NCBI GenBank assembly: GCA_025024175.1
Contig: QCXZ01000001.1
Span: 16,182,001-16,246,000, forward strand
DNA from: Rhyzopertha dominica
Taxonomy: Eukaryota; Arthropoda; Insecta; Coleoptera; Bostrichidae
Direction of reading: 5' to 3'
Length of the DNA: 64,000 nucleotides
Shown here: positions 1 to 11,970 of the stretch, one piece after another
Layout of the letters: the number at the start of each line of letters is the position of its first letter
Numbering within the stretch: the stretch's first letter is position 1
Notes under the pieces: model-generated
Databases searched by the model: none
What the model was told of the DNA's origin: nothing
The model's input: the letters and a program-made list of their open reading frames with translations, nothing else
Made by a program: the position numbers and the translations under genes

Positions 1-9
1 TATATAGAT

Positions 10-131
10 CAATCTGGGAAACCTGACCAACGGATATTTGTATTATAGACAACAAAGAAGGAAATTATGCCAATCTGGCAACTTTGTCCAGCGGATGACT
101 GTATTGTAGGTAACAACAAGAAGTTCCGCAA
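10..131. repeat. Two-copy imperfect tandem repeat, period 61 bp
   Basis: Two adjacent copies begin with CAATCTGG at positions 10 and 71. They share the blocks CAATCTGG, GTATTRTAG and AACAA.AAG at the same offsets, with about a quarter of positions changed. More copies may lie left of the window. No function is seen. Confidence 0.55.
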
Positions 132-2368
132 TTCAAAAGATGGAAAGTACAAATTTACTTTTCTACGGTTTTTGGTACGCACTGAATCTTTAAACTGATA
201 AAAATGCTTGTACAACATTCTGCGATACTAGATATTGGTATTATAATACGTTATACAAAACAATATAGTTTTATGACTTTTAACAAAAATCAATTGCCAT
301 GAAATAACAAATGAAGAAATTTTATCTTCGTGTTATCAAGTACCTAATTCTGGGTTTTTTAAAAGATATTTCCGTTACAACACAGAAACCAGTGCAAACT
401 GTCTATTAAACATTTTATATTTTTTGTTTATTATTCTACACAAAAAAAATTATTGCAAATATTGTGTTTATCAATATTAAACAAATGTATACTTATTCAC
501 ATATTTCTTTAGTTTGTCATGTGGGTATGTATCAGTTTCAGTTTCTAATTTGCCTGGCTTGAGCCGAGTTGGGTAGAACACATAATGCCGTGAATTTTTA
601 GGGATTAAGTTTTTTTATATATTAGACATACACTGTGTGTAGAAAATCTTAGTTTTTTTTCACCTGTTCACAAAGAAGAATATGTAGCGACAAAATCTTC
701 AACATGAAGAAACTGTTGGCAGTTTAGTAGAGTGGAAATACCTGTTTGCGTGAGTATGCAGTTCTGTGCGTACAGGACTTGCTATCTACATTAGTAAAAT
801 TATAAAAACAATGCCAAAAACGTACATAATCTTTAAATTTTGAAGTTTCTACTTGTCTCATATATTGCAAAATGTCTTATCTTTTTTTCGAAATGTATGA
901 TATTGAAGTATCGTCTTGTAATCGATTCCTCGCCTTTTTTCCGATTCGTGGAATGTATTTTATTGGACATGAGTACATTAGAATTACTTTAATTATTTAA
1001 TTATCTAAGCGGTTTGAGCTAGAACTATGTTTCAATACTTTCAGCGTTCAGCTTTTAACTTTTAATGAGCTATGTGTAGATTGATTACAATTTGCTTATC
1101 CGCTTACAGTTTTACTTAGAAATCAGCAGTAGTGTAAGTTTGCGCCATAGTAACGTATCAGCATTTAGGCCATGGGATCGTATGCTCCAACGTGACTGTT
1201 CTATTTATCTTGTTTGTTTAGATATTAAATGAAATACGCATTCGGCGGAAGTTACTAGTAAAATTAAATTATTTGTAATTTGGTCGCGGAGGAGTAATTG
1301 CAAATAAAATTTAATTAAGAAACTGCTCGTGTTACTTATTTAGGATCCCATTGCGTATGCAAATATCCCTTAATTTTACTAATTGGCACTTTAACGTTGT
1401 CTTATTTTCTAAATTATTTGTAAAATGCGATTCTGAATGTAGTTTCAGATAATTTGTACAATTTTGTTCTATATTGTGCCACGATTTTTTAAGTTAGTCT
1501 AACTTATAATACTGCGCATTTATGTTGGGATTTCTCTAGAAACAGGAATTGCAATATTCATAAGGCGAATAAGATTTGTATATTGCATAATAAGAGGAGT
1601 CAACTTTTATTTATGAAAAGAACGACATATACGAACCTAAAGTATTCCAGCAAATCTGCCTTAGCAATATCCTGAAGTTGCGTTGATTGGGGATGACATG
1701 CTTGGTATTTTTCATAAGGCGGAAAGTAATTACCTGCGTTTTTACTCCTGAGATTGGTCTTCTCCGAGAACTTAATTGCTACCGCTTGCAGCCTTGATAC
1801 CAAAAATGCCGCAACTGGCTTACTCCGTCGAATAAAATAAATGTATTTGAAACTGCGTGTTATCTAGGATTTAATTATGTTTTGTCATTTGGTTTCACAT
1901 ATTGCTGCGTAATGGGACTGCAAGCATATCGACCAAGCCTAACTTATGTTACAACCCCAAAGAATGCAGCTCCCCAATTATTATAAAGGTTTAAGTAGGA
2001 ATTTAGATGGTAATGCCATTTGTCAGCATTACACTGACATGATGACAAAGCCACCTAGCTGCATTAACGGATACTACTTACATCATACCATTGCTTTGGT
2101 ATGCCGTGCTGTCTGCACTAGACCTAAACTGTACTGATGAGCTGTAATGATAGCGAAATAGATATATCTGCAGTTGGTTGCGGTGCAGACAGCAAAGCAT
2201 AGACGCATTTTATTATAAAGGTTTATTTCATGCACCTATACAATCGCTGCAGTGGAGCTTGCAGTTTAAGAAAAACAGATTTGAATCGCTTGTAATCTGA
2301 AAATAATCTTGCCATTCCTATGCTAACGTCCCATAGTGATTATGAGGAGGATAGTATGCTTGGCACAG
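132..2368. other. Intergenic, no supported feature
   Basis: AT-rich sequence. The open frames here are short, lack recognisable motifs and have no good splice-linked partners. I see no RNA gene and no recognisable transposon end. Confidence 0.5.
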
Positions 2369-2370
2369 TA

Positions 2371-3112
2371 CAGGGTGTCCCATTTTCGTTGTAATTGTAG
2401 GGTATCTCGGTAACTATTAATGCTAGAGCGTTGCGGTTTCGACATTACTGTATTACTTTTTTGTTGTAAGTTGAGCTATACCATCGCCATTTTTGTATCT
2501 CTTTTGTTTTAAAGCCATACCCAACTTTTGAAAAATATAACATTTCTTCAGTTCTCAATATCTCGATTGGCTATGCAGACACAAAAAAAACCGCAGAGAC
2601 ATTTTTTATAGATATTTTTATTCTGAATCCAGTGGCGTACTCAGAATTTGTTTAGGGGGTCACATATTTTAAATATAACACAAACTTGCATTTTTTAATG
2701 GAAACCGTAGTTGACTTTGCTATGGTTGAAAAGAACTATTTTTTCTGATTAAGAAAATGTATGCATTGTTAGGTTTATCTTTACTAATTTTGGTATTATT
2801 CCAATTTTTGTAATAATTTAATGAGATTTTACGATTTTCTTCAAAATTAATGAAATGCTTGATGATAAACAATGCATAGGTACTTATCTTCAAATAAACA
2901 ATCATTTTCATTAGTTGCATGGCCTCCTAGATTATCGATAAAGAAATGCATTTTCATAAGTTGGCTATGGCTTTAAAACAAAAGACTATACAAAAATGGC
3001 AACGGTACAGCTGAACTCAGAACAAAAAAGTAATGCAGTACTGTCGAAACCGCAACCCTTTAGCATTAATAGTTACCGAGATACCCTACAATTACAACGA
3101 AAATGGGACAGA
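2371..3112. mobile_element. MITE with long terminal inverted repeats (family C, copy 1)
   Basis: The left end follows TA and reads CAGGGTGTCCCATTTTCG. About 180 bp of it reappears inverted at roughly 2930-3110, ending CGAAAATGGGACA. Both arms share the blocks GTAGGGTATCTCGGTAAC and GCGGTTTCGACA, with scattered differences. The right tip no longer reads ACCCTGTA, so that end has decayed. The interior has no transposase. CAGGGT tips beside TA fit a non-autonomous Tc1/mariner-type element, which is an inference. Confidence 0.75.
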
Positions 3113-4640
3113 TCCCAACACCTGGAGCTAATGGAAGTGCAACAAAACAAGAGCTGGCAATTAAAAAAAATGAAAACGCTTTAAAAAGTTATTTTGACAA
3201 AACAAAAAGCTAAGTATCAAGAAGGGTTTCTTTAGCTTTGCAGGTTTTGCACAGTGAATTCAATGTAGAGCCATAATTATCCGACCTTTTTTAAGGTAAC
3301 ATATTTAATGTGACTGGGCTAGTCCAAAGTCACACCCCAGCAGTACTTACCAACATTTTTTTGTTAATTACAAGGGATAATACATTTTGTTATCCATTTA
3401 TTTATTTATTATTCATTAACAATTTAAACAACAAACCTTCTATAGTTCTATTGAACCTCGATTTCACAGCTTACAAGCAATCGCCTTGTTCATTGCGGCA
3501 ACAGGGTTTTGTTGGGCCTAATTAAATAAACGCATGCAAAATTATTCTTTCGAACATATTACAAAATTCCTTTATTACTTTCCAAAAAGGATATTAAATA
3601 GTTTTTCTAAACACTAAGAAACAGCAACANATTAATATTTTTGATACGGAAAGAAATTTCGCTTTACCTATTATTGCTAATTATTTCAGAACTCAAACGT
3701 TTACAAAATTTCCTTTAATCATGTTATTGTAAAAGAGCGTGTTGATTTATGTGAATTCTGCATTGCCTTTCTACCATCCCGTTTCTCATATTGAACATTA
3801 CAATTTAAGTTCTATGCGTAAACAGATAATTGAAATAATTCAGTGTGACCTGTGTAAAGTAACAATGGTATTTTCCACATCTGACAACTGGTCATCTCTC
3901 AAAAATGCAATGCGTGGCTTAATACAGTAAATCGGTGGCATTGGTCAGAAAAGGACGGTGGCTGCGTATAATTAAAGCGCATTTATAAAATCACCTGCAA
4001 TCAGGGAAAACCAGTGCTGCTGGTCTGTAGAGGTCCATTAGGGAATCTAGAATTAACTATGGCTCTTACCAGCGAAGTTAATGACTGCATTCAGCTTATT
4101 GTTTCTGGGTGAAATCGCACCCAAGGCATTTTAAAACAAATAGACATCACTGCCACCGAAGTTACGGTTATTTAATTTGTTTGGGTGTAACTGTAAAATG
4201 CACTCTAAACGAACGTGAAAATCGTGTTTATTGACCCATGCAAGGTAAAAGCTATGCAATTTGTGAGTACCTACAGAATGTAATAAATATATTCTACAAA
4301 TGAAACATTTTAACACATTTATTTTTAGTGTAAATTCAATAATCAAGAAAGATAGGTACTGAAAACAGTGGTAGCTAAAGATATTATACAATACATAAAA
4401 CCTAATTTATTTTGTAAGGGTTCGTCTGTAAGTGGCATAAAAGGTTTTTATTGTATCTGTTGTATATGAAGTAAGCACAGATCCGGTTTCAGGGCGCTTT
4501 CGCAGGCCTACATTTTACTTTTTCGATCTCTTTTGCAAGAACCTTTCTACGCCAAATGATATTTTGAAATTTAGTAGGCACTACTTTGCCCATGTTATTA
4601 ATTTAGCGTAGATAAAATGATTTATGAACTGAAAAAGTAT
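3113..4640. other. Intergenic, no supported feature
   Basis: AT-rich sequence with one N at about 3630. Only short shadow frames are present, and no coding, RNA or repeat signal is recognised. Confidence 0.45.
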
Positions 4641-4645
4641 TGCTA

Positions 4646-4718
4646 GCTTTGACCGGGATTTGGACCTGCGACTTTTTCAACACTAGTCATGCGCTCTAAC
4701 CAACTGAGCTGTCAAAGC
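4646..4718 (-). repeat. tRNA-like sequence, probably a SINE head or tRNA pseudogene
   Basis: Read on the minus strand this 73-nt block starts GCTTTGA and ends TCAAAGC, a perfect 7-bp acceptor-like stem. It carries an A-box-like CAGCTCAGTTGGTTAGAGC and a B-box-like GGTCCAAATCC, the two internal Pol III promoter boxes. The anticodon stem does not pair and there is no normal 7-nt anticodon loop, so it is not a working tRNA. Related pieces lie near 5037-5110 and 62,635-62,880, which favours a tRNA-derived SINE family. Confidence 0.6.
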
Positions 4719-4888
4719 CCTGTTCAAAATCGAGGTCAAAGTGACATATTTACGTCAAAATTTTTTATATGTATATGTAACGCTGCTGAACGCATTTGCA
4801 GCTGACAAGTTCGTCGCTCAGTATTTTCGAGCGCGTAATTCGATGCGGTGGACAGATAATGGCGACCAGCAGCTAATTACAACCCAAG

Positions 4889-4961
4889 TATATTATATTA
4901 TATTATATTATATTATATTATATTATATTATATTATATTATATTACATTATATTATATTAT
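4889..4961. repeat. ATATT pentanucleotide microsatellite
   Basis: About 14 units of TATTA run without a break except for one T-to-C change near 4946. It lies 170 bp from the tRNA-like block and may be the variable tail of that SINE. Confidence 0.9.
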
Positions 4962-5036
4962 GAAACATAAATATTGCTTGAATGCATTTATTAATATCCA
5001 AAAGATATAATAATGGGTTAACATGCATATATATGA

Positions 5037-5115
5037 ACTGAAAGAGTATTGCCTTTAAGAGGGTAGAGTAGGTAGACCCGAAATTCNAATTCCGCTAGGG
5101 AGCGCCACCGGTTAT
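5037..5115. repeat. SINE-related fragment
   Basis: GAACTGAAAGAGTATTGC matches the sequence beside the 4646 tRNA-like block (GAACTGAAAAAGTATTGC). GGGAGCGCCACCGGT recurs near 62,835-62,850 as part of a similar tRNA-like stretch. Most of the unit is diverged or missing. Confidence 0.4.
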
Positions 5116-5529
5116 TTTCATCGTATTTCGGTCTAATAGTGGTTTAGATAAACCCTCAGATATTAGGGTCCACCTACCAAGACTACCTGCATTTATTGCG
5201 CTCACTTAGTTTGGGGCAATAAATTTCCGTACCAGGGTGGATGTTCTATAACGGAGAATTTCTTGTTCTTATTCAAAAATTGATATCTAATATGCTCAAA
5301 GGTGAGACGGTGTGGAATTGATATCAATTATAATTATCCAAATTTCTTGCACAGAAATACAAGTACGACAATTATAGAAATTATAACATATCTGATTTTA
5401 TTTTGGTTGAAATACTCCAAGGTTTAGTGAAATTCTTTTTGAAAACCCCCATTCATAGTCGGATTTACTTATACTTGCAAGTATTGCTTATCTAGGTACA
5501 GGCATAGATAAACTAACTCATCCATGGTA

Positions 5530-5965
5530 CAAGGTGTCCAGTTTTCGTTGTAATTACAGGGTATCTCGATAACTATTAATACTGGAGAATTACGGTGTGC
5601 ACATTATATAGTGAACTTTTAAATAACCTAAATTCCTTCAGTTCCCAATACCACGCTAAGGTATGTAGATAGAAGAAAATGTAGATATTTTTGACAGTAA
5701 TTATTATTTTGCATCCAGAATTTTTAAAGGAGCCAAGTATTTTGAGATATGTCTCAAACTTGGATTTTTCGGGTATAATATTTTCCTAATTAAGCAAATA
5801 CACATTGTTAGGTTTATTTTTAATATATCAGCTATTAACACAATTTTATTAAATGCTTTAATAAAATCTTGTTTTTCGTTAAAATGGATGCAAAATGATG
5901 TTTCCAAACAATAATTTTCATTAACTACATGGCATCCTTGACTACTCACGAAAGAACTGCATGCG
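5530..5965. mobile_element. MITE family C, copy 2 (diverged, right end lost)
   Basis: After TA the left end reads CAAGGTGTCCAGTTTTCG, then GTAATTACAGGGTATCTCG.TAACTATTAATAC, parallel to the element at 2371. Interior blocks also match in order: a CATTGTTAGGTTTAT segment and ATTTTCATTA..TACATGGC..CCT. The matching right inverted arm is absent, so the copy is truncated at about 5965. Confidence 0.65.
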
Positions 5966-8900
5966 CCCCTTTGTCTTAATTATACAAATAGGGACATATC
6001 CTTTTTAATAGATTTAAAATTATTATTTCAAATTATTTCCTCCATCTGTCAAATTTAAATTTTGGGAAATCACATTCGTAGTTATAGTTTATAATAACCA
6101 ATCCGACGCCGATAACAGCGACTATTACAAATCGAATGTTAGAATCGACTATTTTAATAAGTATCTCAAATCAAGTGCACTAGTATGCCAAATAAATGAA
6201 AACGTCAGAGACAAAAAGATCCAGTTGATTCGGTAACGTCTCTGATCAAAGATCCACAATGTATTCTAAAATTATACAAATATTTGATGCCGCTCAAAAG
6301 ATTTGCAGAATTTCATCCTGTCTGGGAAAATCATCGGCAATGTATTAGAAGTTTCTAGGAAGACAATAATTATTTCAGTTAGAAAAGGGTTGTAGACAAG
6401 AATCTATTGTTTTTTTTGTACATGTGTTTATAATATCACAAGAGAGTGAGAATAAATTGAAAATAGTTGGATAGAACTGTGACAACTGTTGCCAAATGCT
6501 AAAAGTTCAAATTAATATTTTGTATTCTTCTGAAGACATGAAATTAGGCCGGCTTGGTACCTACCCTGATAACATGTTATACAAAGGTTTTTAACTATTT
6601 CTTTAAAAATGTAACAAACAGAAAATATGTACTAATATGTAGGAAAGACAACGGTGTAATTATCTTCAAAAATGCCGTATGTAGGTACACAATATGAAAT
6701 TGCGTTCACAACAGTTTGCATGTTATGTAAACATAAAAATATTAGCCTAAAGGTAATCAAACCGTCAAATTTTAAATTAATTGCTTAAACACAAAATGCT
6801 TTGCTAGACGACGTGTTGTCAACGTTCTGTGTTTTTCACTTTTATTGACAACTTAAAGCGCCTTATTCTTCGTATAGCGCCCAAATATGCAATGTATTTC
6901 TAAGTGAAGTGCAATAAATCTTATCATTCACGAATGAGAGAACGCCTCGGGTCAAGTTCTTTGCAGACCTATCAGGATAGGACGAAATCTACTTTACGAC
7001 AGGCAACTAGGTATTACCAAGGGCGGTTACCTGTGTGGGGCGTGAAATTATGCATTTTCTTATGATTTTACGTCTACACATTCTTGTGTTCAATTCCAAG
7101 CGCACTGCATTTTATTTTTTCCAAAATTTTATTGATGAGCCGAAATATACGCATATTACACAAATGCTAAAACAAAAGTCGCTTTTTAGCAAAAATTTTA
7201 GGAAAAAAATTAAAAATACGCTATGCAGTGGCCTAGAGATTTGTATACAGAACAACATTTCAAAAAATTGGAGCAGTGGCTTTAAAAGTGGCTTCTCTGG
7301 ACGTAAAATCGTTTTACATGTAATAGCATGGGCAGAAAGGGGCTATCCTACACCCTTAAAAATTACAAAAAGATTGAGCGTATTCAACATCACTCCAACG
7401 AATAACAACCAAACTACATTTTGCGTAAGGAATTTCCTTCGTACGATCTATGCAGTCGATTTTTAGTTTTTGAGAAGAAAGACCCCGATAAGTAGGATTT
7501 GATAAAGAAATTAGTTATTAAAGAAAAGTGATTCCTGAATAGAATCCGTTTACGATCATCATAAGTTAGGAAGATTTGAACTAACGTGTCCTAATACGAA
7601 TGTAATTATTCTAACAGAGAGTGCAGGTTAGAGGTGTTACATAAAATGCAAAACTACTACAGCTCAGGTACCATGAAATAACCAACAAATCATCCCATCA
7701 ACTAGTACAGCTAATTTATAAAGAAGTAGATTTGACAACCAGAGGGTTGTTCTTTTTCAGCAATAAAAGCAGAAACACACTTATAAGGGAAAGCCAATGC
7801 TTATTCAACCGTAAAGCTTTCTTAATTGATTTTGTTCATAATTCATTACCTTTCAGTCGCAGAACTGACAGTCACCTAAATAATAAAAATGTTCATTTAT
7901 AGAGGCATTGTTCCGAGTTGAACTAGAAAGCAAGCTTGCGTACACACTGGAAATTATGTTATATTTAGAACATTATATTGAAATTTGCAGAGCTTTAGAT
8001 ATTTTGAAAATATTCAATTGATTGAAAATTCTGTGTTGCAAATAGATTGATTGCAACGTACATTCTTAATTTAATATTTTGATGTCGTATGCTATGAAGT
8101 CCACTACATACTAACGCAAGAGTTTATCCAGGAGTTAGTCTATTTGTGTATTATGACCGTACCAACTTTGACTGATATATTCATAAGGATCTCTGTCTGA
8201 AAGTTTAAAGTCTAATGATACTCTGATTGCATAGACGAAGCGAAGCTTGATCTAAATGAATGCTTTTCTCTTTCAAAATCCGTTGAATTGATGAAATATA
8301 AATATAAGTTTAATTTGCTATAATATGTCGAATGGATATATTGCGAATCAACATTTACTAGAGCAATAACTTCAATATCGCATTATCTTCATTTTGCAGG
8401 CTTTGGCCTAAAACTACTTTTCTTTATTTGCGAAATTTCCAAATTGAATAATACTCTGTCAGTCAGCAAGTATCTTTTCAGTTGGTAATAATCTTCCTAG
8501 ATAGCTTCGTTGATATACATTCTTCCAGCAACCTTTCTGTTTTTGGCACTTCTCATAGATATTAAATTATTAAAATCATGTGTAATTTTAGAATAACTGG
8601 CTTTCTTCTAATCAGATTTCAACAGACTGACTTCACTTTAAAATTAATTAAAACTGAGTTTTTCTTAAAACTAAGTTTTAACTCGCAATTTGTAATGGAT
8701 ATTATTGATATACTACCGTTAGGTACGGGGTGTGATACATATTAAAAATTTGAAGTAAATTTTCAACCAAATGTTGCAAAATATACAGACTGTTCAAAAA
8801 AAATTGGTAGTCACGTTTCTGACGTAAAAGTAAATTGATAATTTTACTCAATAGATCTTATCATCGCACTTAGAAATTAGGTTTTTTATAAAAATTAAAA

Positions 8901-9140
8901 AATTATAAGGGGGTAATGCCAACCTGAAAGATTTTGTATATAAAATGATCATTTGGAATACCAGTTATTCTAATACTGTCTAGTAAGTCTGTCACTCAAC
9001 AATCCAGACTATTGGTAATTCGTTAAATCATATTAACTTGAATTTTACCATCTTATATCAGTAAACTGGCAAAAAACGTCAATTCCAAAGTATGGTTCCA
9101 ATTAGGCACTACTAACTGCTAGTAGGTTATTTCAGTCAGG
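5966..9140. other. Intergenic, no supported feature
   Basis: The longest open frame here, about 140 codons on the plus strand at 7035-7466, begins at a non-ATG codon. It has no domain I recognise and no splice support. I do not call it a gene. No repeat or RNA gene is recognised. Confidence 0.45.
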
Positions 9141-9415
9141 TCAGGTCAAGTCAGTTAGAATGAGTATGTAAATTGAAAGATATTGATACCGAATTTTTCT
9201 TAAACTGTGACATTTGTTGATCATCGTTAGGCCAAGACCTATCCAAGGAATACGCGATCCGGTGAGCAGTTCTAGAGCTATGAGTGTGACAGACATCGTC
9301 AGACGGATAAAGTGAGGACAATAGCGCCTTTGCAAAATACGCTAAAAAAGATCTTGGTTAGGACCACGATTCATATTTTGTTCATTTTCTGGCGACGCCA
9401 CTGGACACGACAAAC

Positions 9416-9530
9416 TCACTTATTCAGCGATAACGCCAAACGCCAACCTTCTTTGTGTAATAATACGACGGCTTGAGCGTGTTCAGCAGTCGTTAAGTTT
9501 CTAAATTCGCGCTGCATATTAACAGTATAA
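9416..9530 (-). pseudogene. N-terminal fragment of a Tc1/mariner-type transposase
   Basis: The minus strand encodes REFRNLTTAEHAQAVVLLHK, then EGW. This reads like the first helix-turn-helix of insect Tc1/mariner-type transposases, where a TTAERAQ-type start precedes a helix. The frame ends at a stop at about 9416, after only about 35 recognisable residues. What follows downstream on that strand is not clearly readable. It is a relic with no catalytic domain and is probably related to the fragment at 9935-10117. That fragment lies on the other strand, so the element was rearranged or two elements are present. The family call is from pattern only. Confidence 0.5.
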
Positions 9531-9934
9531 ACATAAAAAATATAGAAAAACAAAAAATCAGTGGTATTGAGAAAAATCCAGCCGCTAATTGCTTTGAAAC
9601 AAAATTTATTTAACAAGAAGTTCTGAAAAATCATTATATAGAAATCTTATGATGAATACATAAGGAGAAAGGACAAGAACACAAATTAATGTTATTTAGT
9701 TATTATTCAAAAAGTAAATGTAACGATTTTCCTGATTTAGGTACCACTATATCGCAAACTAGTTCAGGATAAACGGATATGTGAGAAAAACACTTATTAA
9801 TTGATAGATTGTCCTCAATGAAACGTTCAACATTGAAGTACTATTGGCTATTCAAATAACTCCAATACTCCTATTAGTCAGTTAGCTGCGAACATTAACT
9901 TAACCATTCTTCAGTAACAATATTTCTTCAGATA

Positions 9935-10117
9935 TTGACTCAAGACGATCCTTACACAAGAGTGCAGTTTTGCGAGCAAATGGATCTATTGGACGCAAAC
10001 GGTCTGACTACAGGAAATATTTTATTAATCAACGTAAAATCGGATAGAGCACGGTATTTGGAATTCATGCAAAACGAATTGGTTCCAAACTTGTTTTCTT
10101 GTCCTGTAGAATTATAG
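9935..10117 (+). pseudogene. Internal/C-terminal fragment of a Tc1/mariner-type transposase
   Basis: The frame reads DDPYTRVQFCEQM early and ends YLEFMQNELVPNLF with C-P-V-E-L. The order R..FCE...(gap)...YLEFMQNEL.P matches the middle of insect Tc3/mariner-like transposases. There, a DP..R..FC.W segment lies just before the catalytic core, and a Y...L...LP.L segment follows the first catalytic Asp. The core between them, with the DEA.F-like Asp motif, is missing, so this copy is internally deleted. There is no ATG at the start. No terminal repeats were found around it. Confidence 0.5.
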
Positions 10118-10332
10118 AAGCTCATTCCGTTGTACCATGTAACAAACGTGACAAACCGAAATATCATTTATCCCATAATACAACAATAATAAACAATATA
10201 ATAAAACCACCATCAAATATTATTGTAATGCCGCTTAAAATAATAAAATGTTACTTGGAATGCGGGATATATATTATTGGTTTACATTATGTGATGAACA
10301 CGGTTTCGAAAAAAGTTAAATTATCAAAATAG

Positions 10333-11959
10333 CTACTGCGCGGCGGCAGGCATGCGCGTCCTTGTTGCACTTGAACGACCATACGTAACGTAGATACAAG
10401 TCAAAAGTCGGAGTCACCGTCAGTACGTCTTTGGCGATCGTTGTGTGTGGAAGTGTTAGTTGGTGACCAGATTTTTTTTGAAATTTTTGTGCTCCCAAGT
10501 TGTAGTTCCAATGCAGTGTTATAAGAAGGGAGGCTAAATAGTGTGTTACCGTAAAAAATTGATTTTTGTAAACGTGAGTTCGCATTTTCAATCTAGTCGA
10601 CTGTGATTTTACTGCATAGTATTACTTTGAACTGTGATACCTCATATTTTTTTATATATTTTTAAAAGCTGTCTGTGATACAATAGCAGTTTAAGGTGAG
10701 AAAAAATAAGTACAGAGTTATAATACGTTCGTGTAACATACGGTGTTGTGCTAAGTTCGAGTAAAGTTCACATTTTGCAGAACTTACCGTATATTTTGGC
10801 ATTCGGCGGCGCATCGTTCAAATATACGAAAATAGCCGCAGTTTTTCGTAAACGTCCGGCTGGGATTCATTTATTNAGTTTTAAGTGCATCGTTATATTT
10901 TTCGATAAAAAGGAAGTGGCAAGGATATATTCCCAGGTGATAAGTTTTTGAAGAATTTACCTCTAAAGTTCACTTTTTCGTCATCTGTATTCCCTTGGAG
11001 CGTTGCTTTTTCTACGATTTGACCGCGGTAGTTGCAGTGCAGGTAACAATTTGTGTTTTTGCGTATCTATTATTTGTCGCAACTCGATTGTGTAAAGTAA
11101 GTTATGTCCGCGTTGTACCTAGCTAAATTAGTAAATGTTAATGTACGCTAATTTTCCCTTAACATTTAATTTATTGAAGTATAACTTGTCGGGCCAGCTT
11201 TCTCTTTGCGCTTCAAATTTCCGAAACTGCCACGCTGTGCGTGCGGGTTCAAGAACGTTAGTGCGTTAGGTATTCTACGTGATATTTCCGAGTAAAATGT
11301 CTTCGTGCGTGTTCCTAACTGTTAAAATCTTATCGTTATAAATTGCCTCGCCGTTATTAAATATACATTGCACGCGCCATAGTCATTAAAAAATTAAACT
11401 TTGCTTCTATAATCCTGATAAAAGTCATATTATCATAGAGTGCTCACTACGTACGCGGCAGTATTCAAACAAAAACTGTTACCGTTATCGTTCATGTATA
11501 AGAATAAAGGTTCATCACACCACCGCCAAAATTAGTAAAAAGTCTAGGATGATCTTAAATTGTACAGTTTACATTTTATACTGACTCGACATAAAATTGA
11601 ACAGGGGTGAAAATGTGCGTAGCAGAAGTACATGTTTGCATGCATTATATTAACTAGTCCCGTTTCTTGATTCAATTACAGTGGCCGTTAAAGGCCGTCC
11701 TTGACTCGGCAAAATGACGAACTTGCTTTAAACTAAAATTGTACTGTTTCCCGATTTTGGCGCTTTAACATCCATTGTCGAGTTCGTGTTTGCAAGGTTC
11801 CACGATTATTCTTTATGTAGGTATTTATTGGCTTGTAATTATATTAGCACTTCGCGATCCGAAGTGCTAATATAGCGACCTTCAAAATTCGCATGAGCTA
11901 AATAATAAGCTACGTGGTTTGTTAGTGTTGTTTTTTAATAATTGCATTCGTGTATACAG
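10333..11959 (+). promoter_or_regulatory. Putative promoter and non-coding 5' exon region of NFAT
   Basis: Base composition rises in GC and CpG from about 10,333, where CTGCGCGGCGGCAGG appears, and stays mixed to about 11,300. An insect-like initiator, GTCAGTAC, lies near 10,419. Several donor-like sites follow (GTGAGT near 10,573, GTGAGA near 10,695, GTAACA near 11,042, GTAAGT near 11,096). A splice acceptor TGTATACAG ends at 11,959, eleven bases before the NFAT start codon. A non-coding first exon here spliced to 11,960 is therefore likely, but its ends cannot be fixed from sequence. Confidence 0.45.
11841..11873. repeat. Perfect 14-bp inverted repeat (hairpin)
   Basis: ATATTAGCACTTCG at 11,841-11,854 is repeated as its exact complement at 11,860-11,873 across a 5-base loop, CGATC. 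It lies 86 bases upstream of the acceptor of the first NFAT coding exon. Confidence 0.85.
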
Positions 11960-11970
11960 GGAACGGCAAA

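Noticed and set aside
4646..4718. Functional tRNA gene
   Set aside because: The acceptor stem and Pol III boxes are present, but the anticodon arm does not pair and no 7-nt anticodon loop can be drawn.
7035..7466. Open frame of about 143 codons on the plus strand
   Set aside because: It starts at a non-ATG codon, has no recognised domain or splice context, and has a composition like the AT-rich flanks. A chance frame is the simplest reading.
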